Position numbers and translations under genes: made by a program
Shown: one piece after another, positions 8,761-17,373 of the stretch
Layout: the number at the start of each line of letters is the position of its first letter
How positions within the stretch are numbered: the stretch's first letter is position 1
The notes under the pieces: model-generated
Seen by the model: only the letters and a program-made list of their open reading frames with translations
What the model was told of the DNA's origin: nothing
Databases searched by the model: none
Origin: CAYUYV01 sp964561475
GTDB taxonomy: Bacteria > Pseudomonadota > Alphaproteobacteria > JAJFIK01
Reading direction: 5' to 3'
Assembly: GCA_964561475.1 (NCBI GenBank)
Contig: CAZLPU010000001.1
Location: 1 to 64,000 of the forward strand
DNA: 64,000 nucleotides

Positions 8761-9549
8761 TCAGGCGGACCGGCGCTCGCGCACTTTTCGGTAGATGACG
8801 GGAACGAGGGAGAGCAGAGCAAGACCCAGAATGGGCACCAGCACCCGGGGATTGAAAATCAGGCCCCAATCGGGCTGTCCGCCCTGGTCCAGCACCGCGC
8901 CCAGACCGTCGCCGACACCCACATAGACCGCCGACCCAGGAATGATGCCGAGGGCCGTCGCCAGGACGAAAGTGCGCAGGGGCACGCCCAGAAACGCTGG
9001 CACGAGATTGACCACCCAGAAGGGAAACACCGGCACCAGGCGCAAAACGAGCAGATAGCTCATGGCATCCTCCCGGAAGCCTTCTTCCATGCGCTTGATG
9101 AAGCCGCCGGCCCGTTTGCGCAGGGGATCGCCCAGGGCCGTGCGTGCCGCGAGGAATATAATGGTGGCACCCAAGGTCGCGCCGGTGACCACCAGCACGG
9201 TGCCCAGAAGCGGACCGAACAAAAACCCGCCGATGATGGTCAGAAAGGCGGCTCCGGGGAAGGAAATAGCCACAAGGAGGGTGTAAAGCGCGATAAAGCC
9301 CGGGATGGCCAGAACCCGGTTTGCATCCACCCACGCAGTCAGAACCTCCCGGTTTTCGCTCAGGTAATCCAGGCTGAGATACCGGCCCAATCCGGCGTAG
9401 AACGCGGCCACAAGCAGACCGATCAGGATGACCAGGGGAATGAGCCGCTTGGCCCACACTGCCGCCCCGCCGGGCTCTTGTGCGGGCTCACCGGAAGTCG
9501 GGGTCTCATCGGTCTGGTTCTTGGACGCATTCTTGGACGCATCGGCCAT
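8761..9549 (-). CDS. TVP38/TMEM64 (DedA-like, SNARE-associated domain) membrane protein
   Basis: A 262-residue polytopic inner-membrane protein. After a polar N-terminus of about 35 residues come helices RLIPLVILIGLLVAAFYAGL and others. The VTT domain core contains ISFPGAAFLTIIGGFLFGP and, after a cytoplasmic helix, LVLRLVPVFPFWVVNLVPA. Related proteins are linked to lipid scrambling or transport. The ATG at 9549 has AAGGGA upstream; the frame extends further back without a good start. It lies between DUF547 and the flavoprotein gene and is probably in one transcript with them. Confidence 0.87.
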   Translation of the reverse strand: MADASKNASKNQTDETPTSGEPAQEPGGAAVWAKRLIPLVILIGLLVAAFYAGLGRYLSLDYLSENREVLTAWVDANRVLAIPGFIALYTLLVAISFPGAAFLTIIGGFLFGPLLGTVLVVTGATLGATIIFLAARTALGDPLRKRAGGFIKRMEEGFREDAMSYLLVLRLVPVFPFWVVNLVPAFLGVPLRTFVLATALGIIPGSAVYVGVGDGLGAVLDQGGQPDWGLIFNPRVLVPILGLALLSLVPVIYRKVRERRSA

Positions 9550-9638
9550 GTCGGTTCCCTTCGCCTCGGTTCTCCCGGCTCGGTGCGACCGGGCGGCAGA
9601 CCGATCCCACCTGATGTCCAGGGCGGGATCGGAGCACA

Positions 9639-10595
9639 TCAGTTGCGGTCCGTTCCGGCCTCGCTGGCATCGTTCAAAGACCAGTCGTAGCGGTATTGGG
9701 CGATCCGATCGACCTCTGCGAGCTGTGAGGCGAGATCTGGTTCGGCATACTCGCGGATATGATCGATGATGGCCTGGTTGCTGCCGTCGCCGAAGTCTTC
9801 CTTGTACCAGCGGTAGATCTTGGACACGACAAGTCGGCCGTCCTCGAGGGCCGCGCCCCGGGGGTGGTTGGCGTAAAGGCGGGCCGCCTCGGTAAGGGCC
9901 TCGTCCAGGCCTTCCGCCGTGTAGGGCTCGAGCCGCAGATTGGGGCAGCCGATGGAGGCGCAGTTCACGGCGTAGTGGATCCGGGGATCGCGCCAGATGG
10001 GCCGCATGATGCCGTGCTCAATGTCGTTGAGCGACAGGTCAACGCCTTCAACGCTCACCCGTTCCTTGCCCCAGGGTCCGAGGGAAAAGAGGGTCGGACG
10101 GATCGACCAGATGGAATCGACCGGGTAGGCGTCCAGGATCACATCGATGGTCAGGGCGTTGTAGAGATTGGTCCAGAAGGCGAATTGTTCGTCCTTTGAA
10201 AGGCCGGTGACCTTGGTCTGTTCCAGGCTGCGAATATAGGCCTTGAGGGTCTGATGATCCTCATCGGTGACCGCCCCGTAACGCACGAGGTTGACCCCGT
10301 CCTGGCCCTCTTCGAGATAGCGGTCCAGAAAGGTGGCGTAGGACCCGTGATCGATCTGCGTCTCCGACGCGGGGTCGTGGTTTTCGAAGGTCGCGAACCT
10401 GCGGGGGAGATCCGGGAAAGCCCGCGCCTGACCGGCCAGAAACGAAAGGATCATGATCGTCCCCAAAACCAGGAGGCCCAACCGGCGGGCAATCATCTGA
10501 ATGGGTGCCTCGAGGGCGGTGCGCGACGCAGACGGGACGGAATTCATCGTGGCAGACGCGGAAGGGCAAACGGCGGCGGGGCGTTCAGGGGTCAT
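9639..10595 (-). CDS. DUF547 domain protein, exported
   Basis: A 318-residue protein with a hydrophobic segment (LGLLVLGTIMILSFLAGQARA, ending near residue 58) that looks like an uncleaved anchor or a late signal peptide ending AQARA. DUF547 hallmarks follow: FWTNLYNALTIDVIL and HYAVNCASIGCPNLRLEPY. The function of DUF547 is unknown; some members resemble papain/transglutaminase-fold hydrolases. The start at 10595 has AGAGG 7 bases upstream, but the hydrophobic segment is far from it, so a later start could be used. It is the first gene of the minus-strand run. Confidence 0.85.
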   Translation of the reverse strand: MTPERPAAVCPSASATMNSVPSASRTALEAPIQMIARRLGLLVLGTIMILSFLAGQARAFPDLPRRFATFENHDPASETQIDHGSYATFLDRYLEEGQDGVNLVRYGAVTDEDHQTLKAYIRSLEQTKVTGLSKDEQFAFWTNLYNALTIDVILDAYPVDSIWSIRPTLFSLGPWGKERVSVEGVDLSLNDIEHGIMRPIWRDPRIHYAVNCASIGCPNLRLEPYTAEGLDEALTEAARLYANHPRGAALEDGRLVVSKIYRWYKEDFGDGSNQAIIDHIREYAEPDLASQLAEVDRIAQYRYDWSLNDASEAGTDRN

Positions 10596-10710
10596 GGTTC
10601 GGCCTCTTTGAAATCCATGGGACGACACAATTGAGAATGGGGATGTCCTTCACGGGTGAAAGGCCGGAACGCCAAGCCTCCCGCATACGTGACCGCACGT
10701 GATGGGTTTT

Positions 10711-10726
10711 GGCGCCCATGGGCGCC
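10711..10726. promoter_or_regulatory. 16-bp perfect palindrome in the DUF547/rpmH intergenic region
   Basis: GGCGCCCATGGGCGCC reads the same on both strands. It lies in the 328-bp gene-free stretch 10596-10923 between divergent DUF547 and rpmH. Just before it (about 10687-10702) is a direct repeat ACGTGA-N4-ACGTGA. Either could be an operator for the minus-strand genes. No gene is seen in the stretch. Confidence 0.3.
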
Positions 10727-10786
10727 GGATCGGCCCCAGAACCCGGCATTTGATGGGGGAGGTTGGGGAATCCTTCCCCTCAACCG

Positions 10787-10815
10787 TTGACAATTTCCTC
10801 CCGTGGCCCTATTCC
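10787..10815 (+). promoter_or_regulatory. Candidate promoter of the rpmH operon
   Basis: A perfect -35 TTGACA at 10787-10792 is followed after 17 bases by TATTCC at 10810-10815 (3 of 6 matches to TATAAT). It lies about 110 bases before rpmH. Strong sigma-70 promoters are usual for this operon. Confidence 0.5.
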
Positions 10816-10923
10816 CGCGCTTTCCGAATTACCGCGCGATGACTTGGCCCACGAGCGCCGGACCCTTCAGCAGGGACCAGGACGCGGCCGGTTGGTCGCC
10901 CTGAAGTCGCGAAGGACACCACC

Positions 10924-11058
10924 ATGAAAAGAACGTTTCAGCCCAGCAATCTGGTTCGCAAGCGCCGTCACGGGTTCCGCAGCCGGATCGCCACGAAAAA
11001 CGGTCGCCAGATCATCGCCCGCCGCCGCGCCAAAGGCCGCAAGCGTCTGTCCGCCTGA
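10924..11058 (+). CDS. rpmH: 50S ribosomal protein L34
   Basis: A 44-residue protein beginning MKRTFQPSNLVRKRRHGFRS and ending in the basic tail GRKRLSA, a full-length match to bacterial L34. It is very rich in Arg and Lys, as needed to bind 23S rRNA. An AAGGA sequence lies about 8 bases before the ATG. It heads the conserved rpmH-rnpA-yidD-yidC block. Confidence 0.98.
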   Translation: MKRTFQPSNLVRKRRHGFRSRIATKNGRQIIARRRAKGRKRLSA

Positions 11059-11159
11059 TCTGGCGTCCTTCCGGGGCGGCCCGGACCTTATGGCTACATC
11101 AGGGATGGCGGCACCGCATGCGTCCCGGTCCGCTGAGCCAACCGGTGCAATGGCTATCC

Positions 11160-11735
11160 ATGCCCTTGATCATTCTTGAGACCCTCAAGCGCCGGCCCGA
11201 CTTTCTGAAGGCCCAGGGCGGAGCCCGTGCCGGCTCCAAGGGGCTTGTCCTCCAATGGCTCGCGCCAGAAGCCAGCCCGTCGTCCGGTCCCTCCAACCCG
11301 GATCATGTGGCGAAGGACGATGTGCGGCCCACGGGAGCACCCGCTGCCGAGGTGGCACCGCCTGACCATCCCGAACCATCGCGAAAAATGACCGAGACAG
11401 ACCCTTGTCTGATCCGCGTTGGCTTCACGGCGACCCGCAAGGTGGGGTCCGCGGTGGTGCGCAACCGGGCCAAACGGCGGCTGAGGGCGCTCGCGCGTGA
11501 AATCCTGCCGCTGTCTGGCCGACCCGGCAGCGTGTATGTTCTTATTGCCCGGAGTGAGACTGCAACCCGGCCCTATGACCGTCTTCGGGCCGATCTGCGC
11601 AGTGCGCTTGCCAGGGTCCACGACCCGCGGGCTGGCAGTGGGCGCAAACAGGGCGCGCGCAATCCGGACCGCACATCTTCCCGCACCGCGAGGGGTGGTG
11701 GGGGCAAGGGGGGCACCCGGACCGCAGGCGGCTAA
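11160..11735 (+). CDS. rnpA: Ribonuclease P protein component, with an internal insertion
   Basis: The 191-residue protein subunit of RNase P, which assists the catalytic RNA in trimming pre-tRNA 5' leaders. The N-terminal strand LETLKRRPDFLKAQGG and the RNR-motif helix VGSAVVRNRAKRRLRALAREI are clear. Between GLVLQWLAP and IRVGFTATRK lies an unusual Pro/Ser/Asp-rich insert of roughly 50 residues, and the C-terminus has a basic Arg/Gly-rich tail; typical RnpA is about 120 residues. An in-frame ATG at 11118 is an alternative start; 11160 fits the family N-terminus better, but neither has a strong ribosome site. Confidence 0.9.
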   Translation: MPLIILETLKRRPDFLKAQGGARAGSKGLVLQWLAPEASPSSGPSNPDHVAKDDVRPTGAPAAEVAPPDHPEPSRKMTETDPCLIRVGFTATRKVGSAVVRNRAKRRLRALAREILPLSGRPGSVYVLIARSETATRPYDRLRADLRSALARVHDPRAGSGRKQGARNPDRTSSRTARGGGGKGGTRTAGG

Positions 11736-11752
11736 AGGCATGGTTCAGCGCG

Positions 11753-12118
11753 ATGACTTCAGGGGAAGCTGATAGCGGTAACCAGGAGCGATCCCAATGC
11801 GGGACCGGCTCGCAGGGGGCCTTGCGGCGGCGTCATTCCGGAGCGGCGCTGGCCTTGATTGTCCTGCTCAGCCTGCCGATCCACCTCTACCGCTTTCTTT
11901 TGTCGCCCCTGCTTCCCCCCAGTTGCCGGTTTGTGCCGTCCTGTTCGGCCTATGCGCTTGAGGCGTTACAAGTGCATGGTCCGTTTCGGGGGACTTTGCT
12001 TGCTTTGCGCCGGATTTCGCGATGCCATCCCATCCGTTGGCTGGGCGGGTCGTGTGGACATGATCCGGTCCCGCCGGCGGACGGTGACAGGCGTCGGGCC
12101 AGGACGAAAACACGCTGA
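11753..12118 (+). CDS. yidD: Membrane protein insertion efficiency factor YidD
   Basis: A 121-residue YidD with an N-terminal extension. The core LPIHLYRFLLSPLLPPSCRF, VPSCSAYALEAL and RRISRCHPIRW holds the three conserved cysteines of the family. YidD is a small membrane-associated helper of YidC. It is 17 bases after rnpA and 109 bases before yidC. The N-terminal 30 polar residues are not conserved family sequence, so a later start is possible. Confidence 0.9.
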   Translation: MTSGEADSGNQERSQCGTGSQGALRRRHSGAALALIVLLSLPIHLYRFLLSPLLPPSCRFVPSCSAYALEALQVHGPFRGTLLALRRISRCHPIRWLGGSCGHDPVPPADGDRRRARTKTR

Positions 12119-12227
12119 CCCTCGAAGGGGCTCCGCCCTGTTTCGGGGCGGGGGTACTATCGCGCGGCTGCTGTCGGGGCTATATCAAGATTGGCTTTTG
12201 GATCCATAGAGGTTGGTTGTCCGCACA

Positions 12228-14207
12228 ATGTCGGAATCTCGGAATTTTTTTCTGGCGATCGGTTTGTCGATCGCCGTTCTCGTTTTGTGGCAGACCCTGA
12301 TTGAAGGGCCGCGCATTGAAGAGGAACGGGCCCGCCAGGCCGCCCTTGAGGCGGAGCAGGCCGCGGTCGATGAGAGCACGGTCGGGGGAGAGGCGGGCGA
12401 GGAGGGCAATGTGCCCCGCGCCGATGGCGCGATTCCCACTCCGGCCAATCGCAGCCGTGCCACGCCCCAGGGTGTTCTGCTGTCCCGGGATGAGGCCTTG
12501 GCCCAATCGGAACGGGTGGTCATCAACAGCCCGGGCATCCAGGGCTCCATCGCTCTGACCGGCGGGCGCATCGATGATGTGCAGCTCAAGCGATACCGCA
12601 CCACCGTGGATCCGGAGAGCCCCATCGTCACCCTCCTGTCTCCCAGGGGCTCGGAAAACGCCTATTACGCCCAATTCGGCTGGACCGCGGGCAATGGCTC
12701 CAAGGTCAAAGTGCCTGAGGCCAACACGGTCTGGTCAGCCATGTCCAGCGATCCCCTGACACCGGACAACCCGGTGACGCTGTTCTGGGAGAACGGCGCG
12801 GGCGTGCGCTTCATGCTGCGCTACGAGATCGACGACAACTATCTGATCACCGTCACCCATTCCGTGCGCAATGAAAGCGGCTCGGACCTGGTGCTTTACC
12901 CCTATGGCCTTGTATCCCGGACCGGTCAGCCCAAGACGGAAGGGTTCTGGATCCTCCATGAAGGGTTCATTGGCGTGTTCGGCGACGCCATGCAGCAGTT
13001 CGGCTGGGGCGGTCTTGAGGAAGGGCCGGTTCAACAACAGACCAATGCCGGCTGGGTGGGGATGACCTCCAAATACTGGATGACCGCCCTTGCCCCCTCG
13101 AAAGGGGAGAGTTTCACCGGGCGCTTCTCCAGCCCGGGGACCGGCAGCCGTCAGGTGTTCCAGGCTGATTATCTGCTGGAGCCCCAGGTGGTCCCGGCGG
13201 GGGCCACCGCGGAGGCGGGGAGCTATCTCTTCGCGGGCGCCAAGAAGGTATCCATTATCGATCAGTACCGGGAAAACTACGGCATCGAGCGGTTCGATCT
13301 CGCCATCGACTGGGGCTGGTTTTTCTTCCTGACCCGGCCTTTCTTCTACGCCCTGTCCTTCATCAACAGTCTGGTCGGCAATTTCGGTGTTGCGATCCTG
13401 GTGTTCACGGTTCTGGTGAAACTCGTCTTCTTCCCACTGGCCAACAAGTCTTACGAGGCCATGACGAAGATGAAGAAGGTTCAACCGGACCTGATGAAGC
13501 TGCGGGACCGCTTCAAAGACGACAAGATGCGCCAGCAGCAGGAAATGATGGAGCTCTACAAGCGGGAGAAAATCAATCCGCTTGCGGGCTGTCTGCCGGT
13601 CTTGATCCAGATCCCCGTGTTCTTTGCCCTCTACAAGGTGCTGTTCGTCACCATCGAAATGCGGCATGCGCCCTTTTTCGGCTGGATCCAGGATCTGTCG
13701 GCGCCGGACCCGACCAGCGTGTTCAACCTGTTCGGCCTGATCCCCTGGGATCCGTCCGTGGTGCCTGTTTTGGGTCCGTTCCTCATGCTGGGTGTCTGGC
13801 CCCTGTTCATGGGCGTGACCATGTGGCTTCAGATGCAGATGAACCCGAAGCCTACGGACGAGATCCAGGCCAAGGTGTTCGCCTACATGCCCTTCATCTT
13901 CACCTTCCTTCTGGCCAGCTTCTCCGCCGGTCTGGTGATCTATTGGGCCTGGAACAATCTGCTCTCCATTCTCCAGCAATATGTCATCATGCGGCGGATG
14001 GGCGTTGAGCCGGAATGGAAGAACAACATCAAGCTGCCGTTCCTGAACGCACCCGACAGCGCACCGCAGGCAACCGCCGCGGCGACTCTGAAAGGAGACG
14101 CCGCCACCGGAAGCGACGCCAAGACCGTGCGCAAAGATGACGCCAAGAAAGACTCTGACGGGGATGACGGCGACGAAACCCCCGATGGCAAGTCATCTGG
14201 AAACTGA
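12228..14207 (+). CDS. yidC: Membrane protein insertase YidC
   Basis: A 659-residue Gram-negative YidC. TM1 is FFLAIGLSIAVLVLWQTLI (about 5-23). An acidic linker follows, then the periplasmic beta-sandwich domain (about 90-350). The conserved five-helix insertase core begins near WGWFFFLTRPFFYAL and includes the cytoplasmic coiled-coil KKVQPDLMKLRDRFKDDK and the GCLPVLIQIPVFFALY region. The tail is rich in Lys and Asp. YidC inserts and folds inner-membrane proteins with or without SecYEG. ATG 12228 gives the standard N-terminus. It lies in the conserved order after yidD and before engB. Confidence 0.97.
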   Translation: MSESRNFFLAIGLSIAVLVLWQTLIEGPRIEEERARQAALEAEQAAVDESTVGGEAGEEGNVPRADGAIPTPANRSRATPQGVLLSRDEALAQSERVVINSPGIQGSIALTGGRIDDVQLKRYRTTVDPESPIVTLLSPRGSENAYYAQFGWTAGNGSKVKVPEANTVWSAMSSDPLTPDNPVTLFWENGAGVRFMLRYEIDDNYLITVTHSVRNESGSDLVLYPYGLVSRTGQPKTEGFWILHEGFIGVFGDAMQQFGWGGLEEGPVQQQTNAGWVGMTSKYWMTALAPSKGESFTGRFSSPGTGSRQVFQADYLLEPQVVPAGATAEAGSYLFAGAKKVSIIDQYRENYGIERFDLAIDWGWFFFLTRPFFYALSFINSLVGNFGVAILVFTVLVKLVFFPLANKSYEAMTKMKKVQPDLMKLRDRFKDDKMRQQQEMMELYKREKINPLAGCLPVLIQIPVFFALYKVLFVTIEMRHAPFFGWIQDLSAPDPTSVFNLFGLIPWDPSVVPVLGPFLMLGVWPLFMGVTMWLQMQMNPKPTDEIQAKVFAYMPFIFTFLLASFSAGLVIYWAWNNLLSILQQYVIMRRMGVEPEWKNNIKLPFLNAPDSAPQATAAATLKGDAATGSDAKTVRKDDAKKDSDGDDGDETPDGKSSGN

Positions 14208-14309
14208 TGGATCCGCGGGGTGCGGTCAGGTCCGGCGGGCCTGACTGTTTTCCCGGATCCGGCTTCTCGCGGGTGGCGTGTCCGGCGGGTTCAGCAGGAT
14301 AGTGAACAC

Positions 14310-15107
14310 ATGGAATCCTGCACGGTTCTCAATGTGATGGATGGCGCTCCAACGGGTGCGGGGTCCGGAGACCCCGTCCCGGGCCAGACCCCGGATGCAC
14401 CCAGCGTTGCTGACCCATTGTACGACGACAGCGCCCTGGAGACCGGGCGGCTCCTCTTTGCCCAGGAATGCACCTTCGAGCGGGGCGTGGCGGACCTTGC
14501 CCAGCTCCCGCCCGGAGACTGGCCGGAAATCGCCTTCGCGGGCCGGTCCAATGTGGGCAAATCGAGTCTTGTGAACGCCCTCACGGGTCGCAAGACCCTG
14601 GCCCGGACGTCGAACACGCCGGGGCGAACCCAGGAACTCAATTTTTTCAGGCTCGGGGAAGACCGGCGCTATCATCTGCGCATCGTGGACCTGCCTGGCT
14701 ACGGCTACGCCCGGGTGTCCAAGGAAAAAGTGGCCCGGTGGACGGAGCTGCTGCGGGCCTATCTGGCCGGGCGACCTCAATTGCGCCGCGCCATGGTGCT
14801 TATCGACGCCCGGCACGGCCTGAAGGAGAATGACCGGTCGATCCTGACCATGATGGACCAGGCGGCGGTGTCCTATCAGGTGGTGTTGACCAAGGCAGAC
14901 AAGGCGAGCGCCAAGGATCGTGGGACGATCTGGCCCGCTCTGCTCAAGGAATTGCGGGGCCATGTGGCCGCCCACCCCCGGGTCCTGGTGACCTCGTCCC
15001 AGTCCGGAGCCGGTATCGCGGAAATGCGGGCGGAACTGGCCGGGCTCGCGGCGCCGCCGGTGGGCGAGGCGCCCCAGGCCGGTAGCGACCGGACCAGAAA
15101 CGAATAA
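14310..15107 (+). CDS. engB: Ribosome-biogenesis GTP-binding protein EngB (YsxC/YihA)
   Basis: A 265-residue TRAFAC GTPase for large-subunit assembly. The G1 loop is GRSNVGKSS, the G2 region TSNTPGRTQELNFF, the G3 motif DLPGYGYA, the G4 motif TKAD, and TSS serves as G5. About 55 extra residues precede the usual start of the domain. ATG 14310 has an AGGAT sequence about 9 bases upstream; ATG 14337 is an alternative. It is between yidC and argB, the usual alphaproteobacterial order. Confidence 0.94.
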   Translation: MESCTVLNVMDGAPTGAGSGDPVPGQTPDAPSVADPLYDDSALETGRLLFAQECTFERGVADLAQLPPGDWPEIAFAGRSNVGKSSLVNALTGRKTLARTSNTPGRTQELNFFRLGEDRRYHLRIVDLPGYGYARVSKEKVARWTELLRAYLAGRPQLRRAMVLIDARHGLKENDRSILTMMDQAAVSYQVVLTKADKASAKDRGTIWPALLKELRGHVAAHPRVLVTSSQSGAGIAEMRAELAGLAAPPVGEAPQAGSDRTRNE

Positions 15108-15123
15108 GGAGGGCCACGACGCC

Positions 15124-16167
15124 ATGCCCGACAATCACGCCGCACCCGGCAAGAGTGCCCGGGATCACAGTGCGGACACGGCCTCCCGCTCGTCGGAAAC
15201 CGGTGGCCAAGGGAAGACCGGACCGGACGGGCAACGGGACAGTGTCGAGGCGGATTGGCTCCAGACCGGCCGCACCCTTACCGAGGCGCTGCCCTATATT
15301 CTGCGCTATGACGGTGTGGCGGTGGTGATCAAATATGGCGGTCACGCCATGGGCGATCCGGAACTGAGCCGGCGGTTTGCGCGGGACGTGGTTTTGCTGA
15401 AACAGATCGGCGTGCGCCCGGTGATCGTCCACGGTGGCGGCCCCCAGATCGGTGCCATGCTGGAGCGTCTGAAGATCCAGAGTTCATTCGTCCAGGGTCT
15501 GCGGGTGACCGACGCGGAAACCGTGGACGTGGTGGAAATGGTGCTCTCCGGCTCCATCAACAAACAGATCGTCTCCGCCATCAATCACGCGGGCGGCAAG
15601 GCGGTGGGTCTGTCCGGCAAGGACGGCAGTCTGATGATCGCCCGGAAAATTCACCGTACGGAGCGTGATCCTCACTCCAATATCGAACGCCATCTGGATC
15701 TGGGGTTTGTGGGTGAACCCGAAAAGGTCAATCCGGAGGTGCTCAAGCGGGTGCTCGACTCCGATCTCATTCCGGTGATTGCCCCCATCGGGATGGGCCC
15801 CAACGGGGAGACCTTCAACATCAACGCGGACACGGCGGCCGGTGCCGTTGCGGCGGCTCTGGGCGCGCGCCGGCTCCTGCTGCTGACCGATGTGGCGGGT
15901 GTGCTGGATGGGGAGGGGGCTTTGATGGAGCGCCTGAGCCTGGACCAGGCCCAGGGCCTGATCGATCGAGGTATTGCCACGGGCGGTATGATCCCGAAAC
16001 TAATGACCGCCATTGATGCGGTGAAGTCCGGGGCACAGGGATCGGTCATTCTCGACGGACGCAGGCCCCACGCCCTGCTGCTGGAAATGTTCACGCCGAA
16101 AGGCGCTGGCACGCTGATTGCCAATCCTCCAGCGCAAGACGTCCGCCGGTCAGAAGAAACAGCGTGA
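15124..16167 (+). CDS. argB: Acetylglutamate kinase
   Basis: A 347-residue enzyme that phosphorylates N-acetylglutamate in arginine synthesis. Motifs are VVIKYGGHAM, VIVHGGGPQIG, the N-acetylglutamate site FNINADTAAGAVAAAL, and LLLLTDVAGVL. An extra polar N-terminal segment of about 45 residues precedes the usual family start. A strong AAGGAGG lies 10 bases before the ATG and overlaps the end of engB, so the two genes are probably translationally coupled. Arginine feedback inhibition is usual for long ArgB forms with an N-terminal helix; the segment WLQTGRTLTEALPYI is that helix. Confidence 0.96.
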   Translation: MPDNHAAPGKSARDHSADTASRSSETGGQGKTGPDGQRDSVEADWLQTGRTLTEALPYILRYDGVAVVIKYGGHAMGDPELSRRFARDVVLLKQIGVRPVIVHGGGPQIGAMLERLKIQSSFVQGLRVTDAETVDVVEMVLSGSINKQIVSAINHAGGKAVGLSGKDGSLMIARKIHRTERDPHSNIERHLDLGFVGEPEKVNPEVLKRVLDSDLIPVIAPIGMGPNGETFNINADTAAGAVAAALGARRLLLLTDVAGVLDGEGALMERLSLDQAQGLIDRGIATGGMIPKLMTAIDAVKSGAQGSVILDGRRPHALLLEMFTPKGAGTLIANPPAQDVRRSEETA

Positions 16168-16178
16168 GGGCCGGGCTG

Positions 16179-17249
16179 ATGGGACATGGTCAGGGGAATG
16201 GTGCAGCAATCATGGGACGGATCGTGAGACTGATCGCCGTTGGGTTTGTTCTGGCCCTGGCCCAGGCGGCTGTGGCCGCGCCGGCCGAAGCCAGCCTGCG
16301 GTTCTGCAATCACACCAGTTATGTGCTGCGCACCGCAGCCGCCCTTCCCGCAGCACCCGATGGCTGGCGGGTCGAGGGGTGGCTGCCCATGCGCCCCGGT
16401 GAGTGCCGGAAGGTCCGCGCCAAGCTCGAAGCCGTACCCACCTTTTACATCTATGCGGAAACCCACAAAGCGCACCGGGGCGCCGTGGGCCGCTGGTCGG
16501 GCACGCGCCCGTTCTGCGTCCAGGAGGATGATTTCGTCTTTGAAGGGCCCGAGGCCTGCCAGGATGAACGGCGCGGCCGGATGTTCAGCAGGGTCGCCAT
16601 CGAGACGGATGCCAAGGAATGGACCCACCGTCTGCGGGAGCCGGATTCAACCCACATGCAATTGCGTGAGGCCCGGGTGGCCGGGGTGCAGCGTCTTCTC
16701 AAGGACGCGGGCTATTTCGACGGCACCATTGACGGTCGGGACGGTCCGCGGACCCGCAAGGCCATCCGCAACGCCCGGAAGGACCTCCAATTCAAGGCCA
16801 CCGGCATCGAGTCGCCGGAGCTGATTGACAGCCTGATCGCCCATCTTGAGGCGGATCAGTCCAAGCGGGGTTTCCGGATCTGCAATTCCACCGGCCAGGA
16901 TGCCTGGGCCGCCGTCGGCTTTGAACGGGGTGAGCAGTGGGTGTCCCGGGGCTGGTGGATGGTCTCGCCCCGATCCTGTGTGAAAGTGGTCAAGGACGCT
17001 CTCCCGGACCGGTTTGTCTATGTCTATGCTGAGGCGTTGTCTCCCCAGGGCTGGCAGATCCGCTGGGAAGGGGAGGCCCCTCTATGCATTTCCGAGGTCA
17101 AGTTCGAGATTGAGGGCAATGAAGGGTGCGCAACCCGGGGCTACGAGCAGGCCCTTTTCGAGCGCATCGATACCGAGGACCGCACCGGCTGGGAATTGAC
17201 CCTGTCCGATGACGGCGCCTCCACCGCCAATGGTGGCAGCGCCCGCTAA
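16179..17249 (+). CDS. Exported protein with two DUF1036 domains around a PGBD-like segment
   Basis: A secreted protein of about 356 residues. The signal peptide is seen in MGRIVRLIAVGFVLALAQAAVAA. Two DUF1036 domains of about 120 residues each follow (first LRFCNHTSYVLRTA, second FRICNSTGQDAWAAVGF), both with paired cysteines. Between them RVAGVQRLLKDAGYFDGTIDG resembles a peptidoglycan-binding repeat. DUF1036 has no known activity; a cell-envelope role is inferred. The start at 16179 has GAGGG 7 bases upstream and overlaps closely with the end of argB; ATG 16212 would begin right at the signal peptide. Confidence 0.8.
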   Translation: MGHGQGNGAAIMGRIVRLIAVGFVLALAQAAVAAPAEASLRFCNHTSYVLRTAAALPAAPDGWRVEGWLPMRPGECRKVRAKLEAVPTFYIYAETHKAHRGAVGRWSGTRPFCVQEDDFVFEGPEACQDERRGRMFSRVAIETDAKEWTHRLREPDSTHMQLREARVAGVQRLLKDAGYFDGTIDGRDGPRTRKAIRNARKDLQFKATGIESPELIDSLIAHLEADQSKRGFRICNSTGQDAWAAVGFERGEQWVSRGWWMVSPRSCVKVVKDALPDRFVYVYAEALSPQGWQIRWEGEAPLCISEVKFEIEGNEGCATRGYEQALFERIDTEDRTGWELTLSDDGASTANGGSAR

Positions 17250-17373
17250 GCCACCCGCCGGAAAGTCTCCCGCTTCAATCCGCTGCGAAAGTGTGGCGGA
17301 ATGGACCCAGATTGACCGCTCGATCGGGATCGGGCCGGGTCCTGATAGAACCGCTGAAGCAGGAGATTGTCCC

